64,000 nucleotides of DNA from Ophiodon elongatus (taxonomy: Eukaryota > Chordata > Actinopteri > Perciformes > Hexagrammidae). How positions within the stretch are numbered: the first letter of the stretch is position 1; each line of letters starts with the position of its first letter. Shown piece by piece: positions 24,200-35,100 of this stretch. The notes beneath the pieces were generated by a model. That model was not told where the DNA came from, did no database searches, and was given only the letters and a program-made list of their open reading frames with translations. Position numbers and translations under genes: made by a program. The stretch is taken from the NCBI GenBank assembly GCA_016806645.1, contig JACSYO010001579.1:57501-121500 (forward strand), read 5' to 3'.

Positions 24200-25670
24200 G
24201 AGCATTGTGATTAAAAAATCTATTTTAAATTTACAAAACTTGAAAATATGTATATTTATTAACACAATGTTGCAATGAAAGCACAATAAAAAAAAAGTAA
24301 ATAAATAAAATGTAAAATAAAAACTGTTAAATGGCCCAAAATAAACAGATTAAGTTCAATAAACAATTTACAATAAACACGGACACATCCAGGATTTTAG
24401 AGATAGAGATAGATGGAGTCTTGAGTTCCCCAATTTAGGCAAATCACTTTACTTTTATTTACTAAATCAAAGCTCAAAATGCTTTTGTTGTTCAAATCGT
24501 TCTTCATCCTGCTGACGATAACGATAATACTGAAGGCTCATATTTATATTTACGTTGTCGTAGAATGTGTCAAATTTAAACAAACAAAGATTTGTTCCCT
24601 CTTGAAAGAAAAAAACCTTTAAATTCATATTCAAACAAATAAATAAATACCTAAGTGAACTCAGTGTCTTCTGCAACCTTTGGAACAAAAACATTGGTCT
24701 AAAATTATTCAATAAAAATAAGAAATATAGTAAAATCTTCATGCACTTCCTCTCTGTGCAGCCCCAGGATGGAGGTGATTATCTCAGAGGCTCTCGTGTT
24801 TGTTGTGAGGATTAACTGGAGAGGCAAAGTGTCGATGGACTCAGATCCAGACCACATCTTCATTTTCCCAGGAGAGGAAAGACGTCTGCAGCTCTTCGTG
24901 ACTTCATGACGGCTGCGCTGGTTCTCGTAGATGAATATCATGTAAACGTGGACATTTTGAGAGGAAATTCACTGAATTAGTTCAGTGTTGCTGTCGCTGT
25001 GCATGTTGGGACACTCGGAGCATCGTCTCCCGGAGTCAGATAGAAGAAGTGCATCAAAAGAAAACACACATAAATATATATAGAATACAAACACAGTTCA
25101 TTCATAGGAGAGAGGCTGTGTTCTATAGCTTAGCTTAGCACAAACACAGGAGGCAGAGGGGGAACTGCTGGCTTCCAGAATGAAATACAGCTTTCAAGCA
25201 AGTTGGAAACTTTGGTTTATAATTCACATGTTGAAGCTTGTGCAGAAGAAACAGATGAATTAAGCGTGAAAGCCGTAAACTCTCATGTTTACGTGTTTGT
25301 GCACACGAGACGTCCTGAAGTCAGCTGTGAGCTCAGACACAGAGCAAAAGGATATTTAGTCCGTTTAGGAACCTTTATTCTCTACAGACACACAACGTGT
25401 GCAGTCAAGGAATTAAAGGAAGTTTCTAGATTTTTGTGCACTTATCGGTCTTTTTCTTTACTTTTTTTGTGCTACTGTAAATATATGTACTATAACTGCT
25501 CTGAGAAGGACATAGTTCAAGTTTTTAAAAAAGTCTTTAATATCAAATATGAGAGTAAATTATTTAAAAGCAGGAAATTTCTTATCTGGACGCCTTTTGG
25601 ATTATTCTGGTGTTTTGGGACAATTTTGACATCAAGGTTTATATGTTCAGTGAAGGTTTTGGTTTCTAAT
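24200..25670 (+). other. Intergenic, no gene seen
   Basis: AT-rich. An open frame at 25203-25715 has no recognisable domain, no splice context and runs into a GT microsatellite. A GCTTAGCTTAGCACA block near 25125 resembles dispersed repeat family E. Confidence 0.4.
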
Positions 25671-25672
25671 TT

Positions 25673-25718
25673 GATGTGTGTGTGTGTGTGTGTGATGTGT
25701 GTGACAATGAGTTGAGCT

Positions 25719-25753
<35 letters not shown>

Positions 25754-25910
25754 TGTGTGTCCGTGTGTGTGTGTGTGTCCGTGTGTGTGTGTTGGATCCT
25801 GCTGGGTGGTCGAGGTCTGCAAACAAACACACGTCGAGCCGACGGCCACAAAGACCGCACAGCCTCCACATTTATCCCATTTATTCCCCCTGAACACTTT
25901 ATAATGGCCT

Positions 25911-25992
<82 letters not shown>

Positions 25993-26072
25993 TGGGAATA
26001 CATGTGAGGCTGCTGGGAGTTGTCATGGTATTCAGACTGCTGCCTTCAATAGACTGTCTTCTATATTCATGA

Positions 26073-26124
<52 letters not shown>
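25673..26124 (+). repeat. Three clustered GT/CA microsatellites
   Basis: GT-rich tract at about 25673-25792, CA tract at 25912-25990 and CA tract at 26067-26124. The first is in the opposite orientation to the other two, separated by short unique sequences. Confidence 0.95.
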
Positions 26125-26127
<3 letters not shown>

Positions 26128-26129
26128 GT

Positions 26130-27440
26130 TCCCTTTTCCAGCAGTCAACAACTACCCAGAGTTGATTTATTCTATAATAATAATAACACTACAAGTAATA
26201 TAATAACATTTAAAACTTAATTAATTAATTTGTACAAAATCAAACTGATGTTCACACACAAAAGTGAAATGTCGTGAATTTAATATGAAATCAAATAAAA
26301 ATGATATAAACCTGAAAAATGTAATAAATTATTATAAAGTAAAATTGGAATTAAAATAGTGTAAAACAATTAAGTTAACAAACTTCAACTCAAAATAACA
26401 AGAAAAGGAAACATTGTGAAGGGACGCAGGTTCAGTTTTAGCCTCAAATAAATCGATAAATAAAGATAAGAAAACAAAAAATAAATGCAAATTATGTAAA
26501 AATATAATAACAAAATAAAAATGACAAAAAATGAAAATAAGAAATTCATTATATAAATGCAAATAACACAACATAAAAAAAATATAAATCTAATCAAATA
26601 AATAATTTATAAAATATTATACAACAAATATAAAAAAAACAACAATGTTTAAAAACTAAGAATTAAACAAAAACAGATACAAGATTAAAGCTTTTTTTTT
26701 ACGGGTCCAAGGTGCAGTTGAAATATCTTAATAATAATGATATAACTTGTGTTAATTATGTTTATAGATCTCAAATTTACAGCACAAATGTATTTTTCAT
26801 TAATCCTCTAAGGTCATCATCAAAAAGTATTTAAATACTTTAATAATTAAAAGTTTTTCTCAGTTTTTCCCAATCTTTGGTCAGGTGATAAAATCAGATG
26901 AACATATGACAAACAGAAAAAAAGCTTAATTATTATATATATAATTTAAACATTGGAAATGAATGAGTCCAGCTGTTAAAGCTACTTGACCCTCTGTTCA
27001 ACCCTGAGCTCAGTCTGCCCCCTGCTGTCACACCGAGGAACTGCAGCTCCAGATTTTCTGCTCCATTTTCATGTAAATAAAAATATAAATAAATCCATAT
27101 GAATCAGATGAATAGATCAATATAGCCTGGCTTGACATCTATCTGACCTTGAAGTTTTTTTTTAAAGGAAACTTAAAAAGCAACTGTGAGAAAGAAATAA
27201 TGGAAAATATAACAACAAAAACTAAATATGACCAGAAATCAAATTTGCTTTGCTGGTGTAGTTTTCTATATTTTTATTTATTAGTTTCCTTTATTTGTTA
27301 TTTGTATACAATATCTAATTTTATTATTCATCATAATCACAATAAGTATGATGTATTTTTTTTTTTTTAAGTTTTGTGTGCAGTTGTCGAAAATGTTATC
27401 TTTTCTTTTCTGTGAAACTTTATTTCATACTTAAGGACAG
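26130..27440 (+). other. Intergenic, no gene seen
   Basis: Very AT-rich, with A-rich stretches on the plus strand. I find no exon, RNA gene or recognisable mobile element. Confidence 0.4.
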
Positions 27441-27454
27441 TAATAGTACATGTA

Positions 27455-27461
27455 AATATAC

Positions 27462-27498
<37 letters not shown>

Positions 27499-27638
27499 CA
27501 TATATATATACGTATATATACATATTATATATTATAAATATATTCTATATATATATATAATAAATATATACTATATATTATAAATATATATTATATATAT
27601 ATATATATATACACGTATATATATATATATATATATAC

Positions 27639-27680
<42 letters not shown>

Positions 27681-27707
27681 GTATATATATATATATATAT
27701 ATACGTG

Positions 27708-27735
<28 letters not shown>
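27455..27735 (+). repeat. TA microsatellite with ACGT-centred palindromes
   Basis: Nearly pure TA with periodic TACACGTATA and TATACGTGTATA blocks that are mutual reverse complements, repeated at about 30-70 base spacing. The array is a nested set of inverted repeats. The following 27.74-28.88 kb is AT-rich with nothing recognised. Confidence 0.9.
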
Positions 27736-27738
<3 letters not shown>

Positions 27739-28884
27739 TACTATCCTAAAGTATAAAATAAAGTAATTGAATATAATTTATAACAAACTATTTGGGTCCT
27801 TCTTTGGAAAATATTTGTCATTTACAGATCTTTAAAAAAAAGAAAGTTTCACATTATGCGTTAAAAACATTTTTCCACCACATTTAAAAGTTTGTTTAAA
27901 AGGCAGCTGAGCGTTCAAAGATCATCTCTGACTGCAGTGGAGAGAATCGTCCAAAAGGTGGCGCCATTGTATTAAAAAAGATGCTTTCAAATGAAAAGTC
28001 CCTGTGGGAGTATTTTATGGTGCATTATTATAGTGCTTCATTTTTTATATTCTTTTACATCATGTAACTAATCGCATTGAAGTGTAATCTTTAAGATTTT
28101 CATGAAAGTAAATGTCTGTTAAGTCTATTTATCCATCGGCACAGTGGTGATTGAGCCTCTGCATTACAGTTTTTATTCATTGCATGTACAGAAAAAATGA
28201 AACCATGCACATAATTCTGAAAAAATAGCATGTTTGTGTGGAATTTCTGACGCAGCTGAAGACTCCAGACTCATAATCTCTGATAACAATTCCTTTGTTT
28301 TTAACTCAAATAGACATTTCTAACTGGACAATGACTGAAAATTCTTGAAAATGTTCCTATTTCTGCGAATATATAACTATTGCAATACTTTCATCGGTCA
28401 GAGGCGCAATCACTACACTATCTCTTTCAGCCATAGATAAATACTGACTTAACAGACATTTAAATGAACAAAACATCAGTTCTCACAGTCTAAACAGAAC
28501 AATGGATCCACATTGACCTTCTGTTTCTCCCAGCGTTGCTGTGAAATCAGGGATTATTACTTCATTCCAGGTGAATTCAGGAGTTTCACCTACAAAAATA
28601 AAATGAGGTTTAGATAATCTGGATTACCTGTTGTGTTGGCGCTGGGGATCTTTACAGTTGTAGAAAAGTTTGGTACCAACCTTTTGATGACACAATAACC
28701 CCGGTGATGATGCCTCTTTGTCTGCTAGAGGACAGACTGATGTTTTCAGACTCCAAGACTCATTTTTGAGGTATGAAAAACATTGTTTTCCTTTTAATGT
28801 CTTTGAATTTAAATCTGTAGTTTTGATTTCCAGTCTGTTGTCTAACATTTCATATCTTTGTCAAACACTTGTCATGTGTCAACA

Positions 28885-29400
28885 CTGAAGTGTCTTAAAG
28901 CTGCATTCTCTCTCCTGACAACCAGGGGACGACTCCTCTGGTTGTATAGAAGTCAAAGCTTCATGTGTTAAAGCTGCATTCTCTCTCCTGACCACCAGGG
29001 GGCGACTCCTCTGGTTGTATAGAAGTCAAAGCTTCATGTGTTAAAGCTGCATTCTCTCTCCTGACCACCAGGGGGCGACTCCTCTGGTTATATAGAAGTC
29101 AAAGCTTCATGTGTTAAAGCTGCATTCTCTCTCCTGCCCACCAGGGGGCGACTCCTCTGGTTGTATAGAAGTCAAAGTTCATGTGTTAAAGCTGCATTCT
29201 CTCTCCTGACCACCAGGGGGCGACTCCTCTGGTTGTATAGAAGTCAAAGCTTCATGTGTTAAAGCTGCATTCTCTCTCCTGCCCACCAGGGGGCGACTCC
29301 TCTGGTTGTATAGAAGTCAAAGTTTCATGTGTTAAAGCTGCATTCTCTCTCCTGATCACCAGGGGGCGACTCCTCTGGTTGTATAGAAGTCTATAGAAAA
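28885..29400 (+). repeat. 73-bp tandem array with CTCF-like core, block 1 (7 units, forward)
   Basis: Seven head-to-tail units of about 73 bp. Each carries ACCACCAGGGGGCGACTC (first unit degraded to CAACCAGGGGACG), with cores near 28918, 28992, 29064, 29138, 29210, 29283 and 29357. Between the cores is GGTTGTATAGAAGTCAAAG and TTAAAGCTGCATTCTCTCTC. The right flank (ATTTATTCCCTCAGTAAAC, then GGGCGGGGCTACAAGG) belongs to the same dispersed element, because its complement borders the block at 44.56 kb. CCACCAGGGGGCG is the published vertebrate CTCF core (established knowledge); binding is inference. Confidence 0.92.
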
Positions 29401-29561
29401 TGACTCTACTTCTCTCTTGATTTATTCCCTCAGTAAACAGTAAATGCTTTAGGGCGGGGCTACAAGGTGATTGACAGTTCTGTTGGCAGGCAGAAAGCAC
29501 ATCAACACATTCTCACTCACAACTCGTTAAAGACGGACACAAAATGTCGCTCTACATTGTC

Positions 29562-31305
29562 TACACATGTCCCGCTTCACCAAGACGGTCCGGTCCGCAC
29601 CGCTGCACCGATCCGCCGGTCGATCTCCCGCTCCATCTTACCCTCATCCCCGCCGCTTCACACTCGGCTGCAAATCGCCCCAGTGAATGCTGGAGGTCAT
29701 GGCCTGAAGAGGCCAACGGGACCACGTCATCTGCAAACAGCAGAGAGGCGATCCCGAGACCCCCGAACCCGACGTTCTCCTCCCCCCGGCTGCGCCTAGA
29801 TATCCTGTCCATGAAAGTCCCGAACAGGACCGGTGATAAAGGGCAGCCCTGGCGGAGGCCAACACCCACCGGGAACGCGTCTGACTTATTGCCGAGAATA
29901 CGAACACAGCTCCTACTGCAGTCGTACAGAGATCGGATGGCCCGTTGTAACGGGTCCGGCACCCCATACTCCCGCAGCACCCCCCACAAAAAACCCCGAG
30001 GGACCCGGTCGAAGGCCTTCTCCAAGTCCACAAAACACATGTAGACTGATTGGGCAAACTCCCAGAGCCCCTCCAGTAGTCTGAGAGGGTAAAGAGCTGG
30101 TCCACTAATCCACGACCGGGACGGAATCCGCACTGCTCCTCTTGAATCCGAGGTTCGACAATCAGTCGGAGCCTCCTTTCCAGCACCCTGCATACACTTT
30201 CCCCGGGAGGCTGAGTAGTTTGATACCCCGATAGTTCGAGCACACTCTCTGGTCCCCCTTTTTGAAAATGGGAACCACCACCCCGGTCTGCCAGTCCATG
30301 GGCACTGTTCCCGACCCCCATGCGACATTGAAAAGGCGTGTCAGCCAAGACAGCCCAACAACGTCCAGCGCCTTCAGCATCTCAGGGCGGATCTCATCCC
30401 CCCGGCGCCACCAAGGAGCTTTTTGACTACCTTAGTGGCCTCTGCTAAGGATATGGGTGCGACCCACCCGAGTCTTCAGGTGCTGCCTCCTCTCTAGAGG
30501 ACATGTTGGCCGGGTTTAGGAGTTCCTCAAAGTGCTCTTTCCACCGCCCGACGATGTCCCCCATCCGGGTCAGCAGTCCCCCCCCCCGTGCTGAGCACAG
30601 CCTGGGGTAAGCCCTGCTTTCCCTTCCTGAGCCGTCGGATGGTTTGCCAGAACTTCCTTGAGGCCAACTGAAAGTCCTTCTCCATGGCCTCCCCGAACTC
30701 CTCCCATGCCCGAGTTTTAGCGTCCGCGACCACCGCAGCTGCTTCAGGAGACCCCCGAGCCAACCAGGCCCGAAAGACCTCCTTCTTCAGTTTGACGGCT
30801 TCCCTCACCCCCGGTGTCCACCACCGGGTTCTCGGGTTACCGCCACGACAGGCACCGGTGACCTTCTGACCTCAGCTCCTAGCGACCGCGTCCACAATAG
30901 AGGCTTTGAACATGGTGCATGGTGCAACAATGATTCCATGTCCCCAGCCTCCCTTGGGATGTGTGAGAAGTTCTTCCGGAGGTGGGAGTTGAAGACCTCC
31001 CGGACAGGATCCTCCGCCAGACGTTCCCAGTTCACCCTCACTACACGTTTGGGCTTGCCGGCTCTTTCCAGCCGGCTCCCCCGCCATCTGATCCAACTCA
31101 CCACCAGGTGGTGATCAGGTGACATCTCTGCTTCTCTCTTCACCCGAGTGTCCAAGAGATACGGCCGCAGATCAGATGATACGGCTACAAACTCGATCAT
31201 TGATCTCCGGCCTCAGGTGTTCTGGTACCAGGTACACTGATGAGCCACCTTATGTTCCAACATGGTGTTCGTTATGGACAAACTGTGACGAGCAGAGAAG
31301 TCCAA
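29562..31305 (-). mobile_element. Degenerate LINE (non-LTR retrotransposon), 3' part with reverse transcriptase
   Basis: Minus-strand frames, broken by stops and frame shifts, carry an endonuclease C-terminal part (SITNTM, SDHHLVVSW-like) and a reverse transcriptase with CFVDLEKAFDRVPRG, GLRQGCPLSPVLF and the catalytic LLFADDV. After AECEAAGM an internal deletion joins directly to KMEREIDRRIGAA, and the copy ends a short way downstream without an obvious tail. Known: this is the protein order of teleost LINEs with an APE-type endonuclease. The exact clade is not assigned. It lies between the nkx2.2 and pax1 genes and cannot be active. Confidence 0.9.
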
Positions 31306-31563
31306 CAGCGGAGAATCAGAGGGTCGCCTCCCTGTGCCTACGGGTTGCGGGGAGTAAGGCTCTGACTGGTGTTTGTGCCAATGCACCAAACGGCAGTTCA
31401 GAGTATCGGCCTTCTTGGAGTCGGTGGGAGGTCCTGGAAAGGCCTCCTGCCGACTCCATCGTTCTCCTGGGAGACTTCAACGCTCACGTGGGCAACGACA
31501 GAGAAACCTGGAGGGGGTGAACAGGAGGAACGGCTTGCCTGATCTGAACCCGAGTGGTGTTTA
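31306..31563 (+). mobile_element. Inverted 5' piece of the same LINE (endonuclease)
   Basis: Plus-strand frames read ASLCLRVAGSKALTGVC, SIVLLGDFNAHVGND and GLPDLNPSGV, the APE endonuclease region (GDFNAHVG motif). This belongs immediately upstream of the LLDF sequence that begins the minus-strand part at about 31305. The 5' piece is therefore inverted relative to the rest, as produced by twin priming during target-primed reverse transcription. Confidence 0.85.
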
Positions 31564-31564
31564 C

Positions 31565-31893
31565 GAAACCTAACTAAGTATTTCATCATCTTTATTGAAC
31601 CTAACTAAGTATTTCATCATCTTTATTAAACCTAACTAAGTATTTCATCATCTTTATTAAACCTAACTAAGTATTACATCATCTTTATTAAACCTAAATA
31701 AGTATTTCATCATCTTTACTAAACCTAACTAAGTATTACATCATCTTTATTAAACCTAACTAAGTATTTCATCATCTTTATTAAACCTAACTAAGTATTT
31801 CATCATCTTTATTAAACCTAACTAAGTATTTAATTATCTTTATTAAACCTAACTAAGTATTTCATCATATTTATTAAACCTAACTAAGTAGAA
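31565..31893 (+). repeat. 32-bp minisatellite CCTAACTAAGTATTTCATCATC
   Basis: About ten units of CCTAACTAAGTATTTCATCA followed by TCTTTATTAAA, beginning exactly at the outer edge of the inverted LINE piece. Similar units occur at 53.2-53.36 kb and as single copies in dispersed repeat family C (42.39 and 44.28 kb). Confidence 0.92.
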
Positions 31894-31964
31894 TCACAGT
31901 CATAATCCTTATGAATAACCATGATGCCTTCAGGAGCCCTCGTTCTTCTGGGTGCTGACGCCAA

Positions 31965-32157
31965 ATGATCCTCTTCAGACAGGAAATGACACCACGTTCA
32001 CCCGGAGGAGGAGGAGGAAGAGGAGGAGGAGGAGGAGGGGGAGGAAGAGGAGGAGGAGGAGGAGGGGGAGGAAGAGGGGGAGGAAGAGGAGGAGATGATT
32101 CAGATCCCTGCAGGCTGCAGTCGGTGGACGGTGAGACGCTGTGGACGCAGCTGATGG
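31965..32157 (+). promoter_or_regulatory. pax1 first-exon region with G-rich tract and in-frame upstream ATGs
   Basis: A GGA/GGGGGA-rich tract at about 32002-32095 precedes the pax1 start by 60-150 bases. ATGs at 31965 and 31986 are open and in frame with the pax1 ATG at 32154, and would add up to 63 residues rich in Gly and Arg. Human PAX1 also has a long N-terminal extension before MEQTYGEVNQ, so an upstream start is possible. The G runs could also fold in mRNA. Which start is used cannot be decided from sequence. Confidence 0.5.
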
Positions 32158-35100
32158 GTGAGAACACAAAAACGGATCTTTTACAGCAAACAGAGACTAG
32201 AATGACATTTAATCTCCATTTCTGAGGTTTTCTTATGCGAAAAGTGGCTTTTTTCTGGTGGTTGTTTATTTGGAAATGTGTGTTTTATTGTTCGTCCCCT
32301 GAACTAACAATCTTAAAGTTGAAGATCAGCAGCAGGGAGTTAAAAAAACTACAACTTTATTACTTTTATATCAATTCATGTCTTAAGGTGCTTTAAAAAT
32401 GTTCAGCTTCATGAGAAAAGACGAAAGTTTGATTGTCTGGAGTTAATTCTAGATTCTAGATTTAATGAAAAATATGTCGTCTACTGGAATTAAAGAATAA
32501 TTTGCTAAATGGGGGAAAACAATTAATTTGCATGATTGTGAATATATTTAATCTGGTTATTCTCTAAAATATATAAAAGTCAGATAAATTAAATAGTGCA
32601 GTTGCCTTTGACTCTGAATCTGACCTCAGATTAATTAAAACAAAGAGTAAATTCTGCTTCCTGTCTGGAAATGTATAAAAAAAACTTTAAATAAGCCGAC
32701 ATTAAATAAAAAAAAAAAATTAAAATTGATTATGAAAAAAAAGTAATTTAATCTCCAAGACTCTTAAATGCCTGATTTGATAAATAAATAAAATATAATT
32801 TAAGATTTAAAAAACAAACACAAGATTGTGACGTGAAGTCTCTCTTAAATTGATTGTTTTGTTTTTAAAATAAATTGAGATTATATGATTTATTAATATT
32901 CTGTTCTGTTAAAGGTTTTATTTACATTATTTACATGATGTTCGTCAACACAACAGGAATGTTTTCAAAATGTCTTTAATTGTAATTATCTATCGTTGCT
33001 GTTGTGACGTAATGAATGTGTTTATTAGCATTATTATAATAAACAAAAACACATGTTGTGTTGACTAACATATTGTTTTATTTGATCATTAATTTAACTT
33101 TTTAGTTTAGTGAAACAAATCCTCATCTAGTTCCTTTATTTATTCTGGAAGCTGAAGATATATTGTTTTATTAAATCTAGATGTTTATATGTATACCTCT
33201 TAAATGCATAGAAACAAGAAGTGCAGCTGGTTTGATTTTACTATTTAATGAAAGTTAAATTAAGTCTAAATTACTTACAAATAAAAGAAAGTAAAACCAC
33301 TAGTTTTTTGATAGGAAACCATTAATTTACTTTTATAACTCGCACGTTTTGTGTGTTTTTTTGCAGCATTTATGAGGCCTGAGGTCACGTTCAAAGACTA
33401 TAAATGATAATAATGAATTGATAATTCATTGAGAGGTTCTGGGACAGAGGACGTCGTGTGTGCAGATTGTAAAGCCCTCTGAGGCCAATTTGTAATTTGT
33501 GATTTTGGGCTATACAAAAATAAATTGAATTGACTTGAATTGAATAATAAATCGATAATGGCGCTGTTATTCAGTCTCGTGTCTCCGCCGCGCAGAGCAG
33601 AGCTACGGGGAGGTGAACCAGCTGGGCGGGATGTTCGTTAACGGCCGGCCGCTGCCCAACCCGGTGCGGCTGCGCATCGTGGAGCTGGCGCAGCTGGGCA
33701 TGCGTCCGTGCGACATCAGCCGCCAGCTGCGCGTCTCCCACGGCTGCGTGTCCAAGATCCTGGCGCGCTACCACGACACCGGCTCCATCCTGCCCGGGGC
33801 CATCGGCGGCAGCAAGCCCCGGGTCACCACCCCGGCCGTGGTGGAGAGCATCCGGGACTACAAGCAGGGCGACCCGGGCATCTTCGCCTGGGAGATCCGG
33901 GACCGGCTGCTGTCGGACGGCGTGTGCGACAAGTACAACGTGCCGTCCGTCAGCTCCATCAGCCGGATACTCAGGCACAAGCTCGGGGCTCTCTCACCGC
34001 CGTGCGAGAGCATCAAACCGGGCCCGGCCCAGCTGCAGTACGGACACGGGGTCTACCCGTACTCCCCGTACACCACCGGGCCCGCGGGCGGGACGCACCC
34101 CGGGACCAGGACCGGCAGCGGGCACGCCGGACACGTGGGCCTGCCGCGGAGCTGGCACAACATCCTGGGCATCCGAGCCTTCATGGACCCGGCAGGTCGG
34201 TGGAGACATTTAATGTTGACTGGTCTAATTATATATCTGCTTTCATGAGCTTTATTCATGTTTACAATAGAGATTAATACCCTAAATAAAGTTAAATAAT
34301 GAAATCGAGTAGAAATCGATATCTTCGATTGATCATTTTACACAAATCTCTCCAGAATTCTGCAATTTATGATCCAAATGTAGAGTTTAAAACAAAAGTT
34401 ATGTTTGTTTTATGAATGTTTGTCCAAAAGTAAAAAAAGAAGAAGATTATAATAAAACTTTTAAATAATTTAAAAGCCAAAAAATACACATTATTGTCTT
34501 TACAGGAATTTTAAGTGAGTTTCGAAATAAAAACATAAATAAAAACTTGATTTACACCAAAAATATAGTCTTTAGTTTTTTTTATTATTATATTTTTTAG
34601 TGAGATATTTATTTATTTATTGTTGGTGTAAAATTATTCAAACTTAAACATATTGAATGAGCATAAATATAGAAAAAAAGAGTTGCAGATTGTACATTCT
34701 TCCCAAAATTCCCAGAAGAATTTAAATAATAACTCAAACAAAACATAATTTCATAGTTGGTAACAAATAATAACAATAATATGTGTTATCATTATTATTA
34801 TTGATGTTTTAATGCATCTTCTTCACCCATAATCACAAAAATATAATAATATTGGGATTTTTGGGCTCATATATTTATAATGTTTGACATTAAATCAGCT
34901 GCTCATGTTTCTACTCTTTCATTTAGTTTTATTCCTTTAACCTGCAGAACTTTGGCCATTTTTGTACCTAAAGACTAACACATATTTTATATTATATTAT
35001 ATTATTCAAACCTGCACATTAAAACAAGTAAATATAAAAGAAGGAGAGAACAATAAAGGATATTTATGTACCTTATGTATAAAATATCTATTATATTTTA

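Noticed and set aside
25203..25715. 170-residue open frame upstream of a GT microsatellite
   Set aside because: No homology that I recognise, no splice signals in support, and the end lies in the GT repeat.
28885..29400. CRISPR-like array (regular 73-bp repeats)
   Set aside because: There are no unique spacers; the whole unit is repeated, and the genome is a vertebrate.
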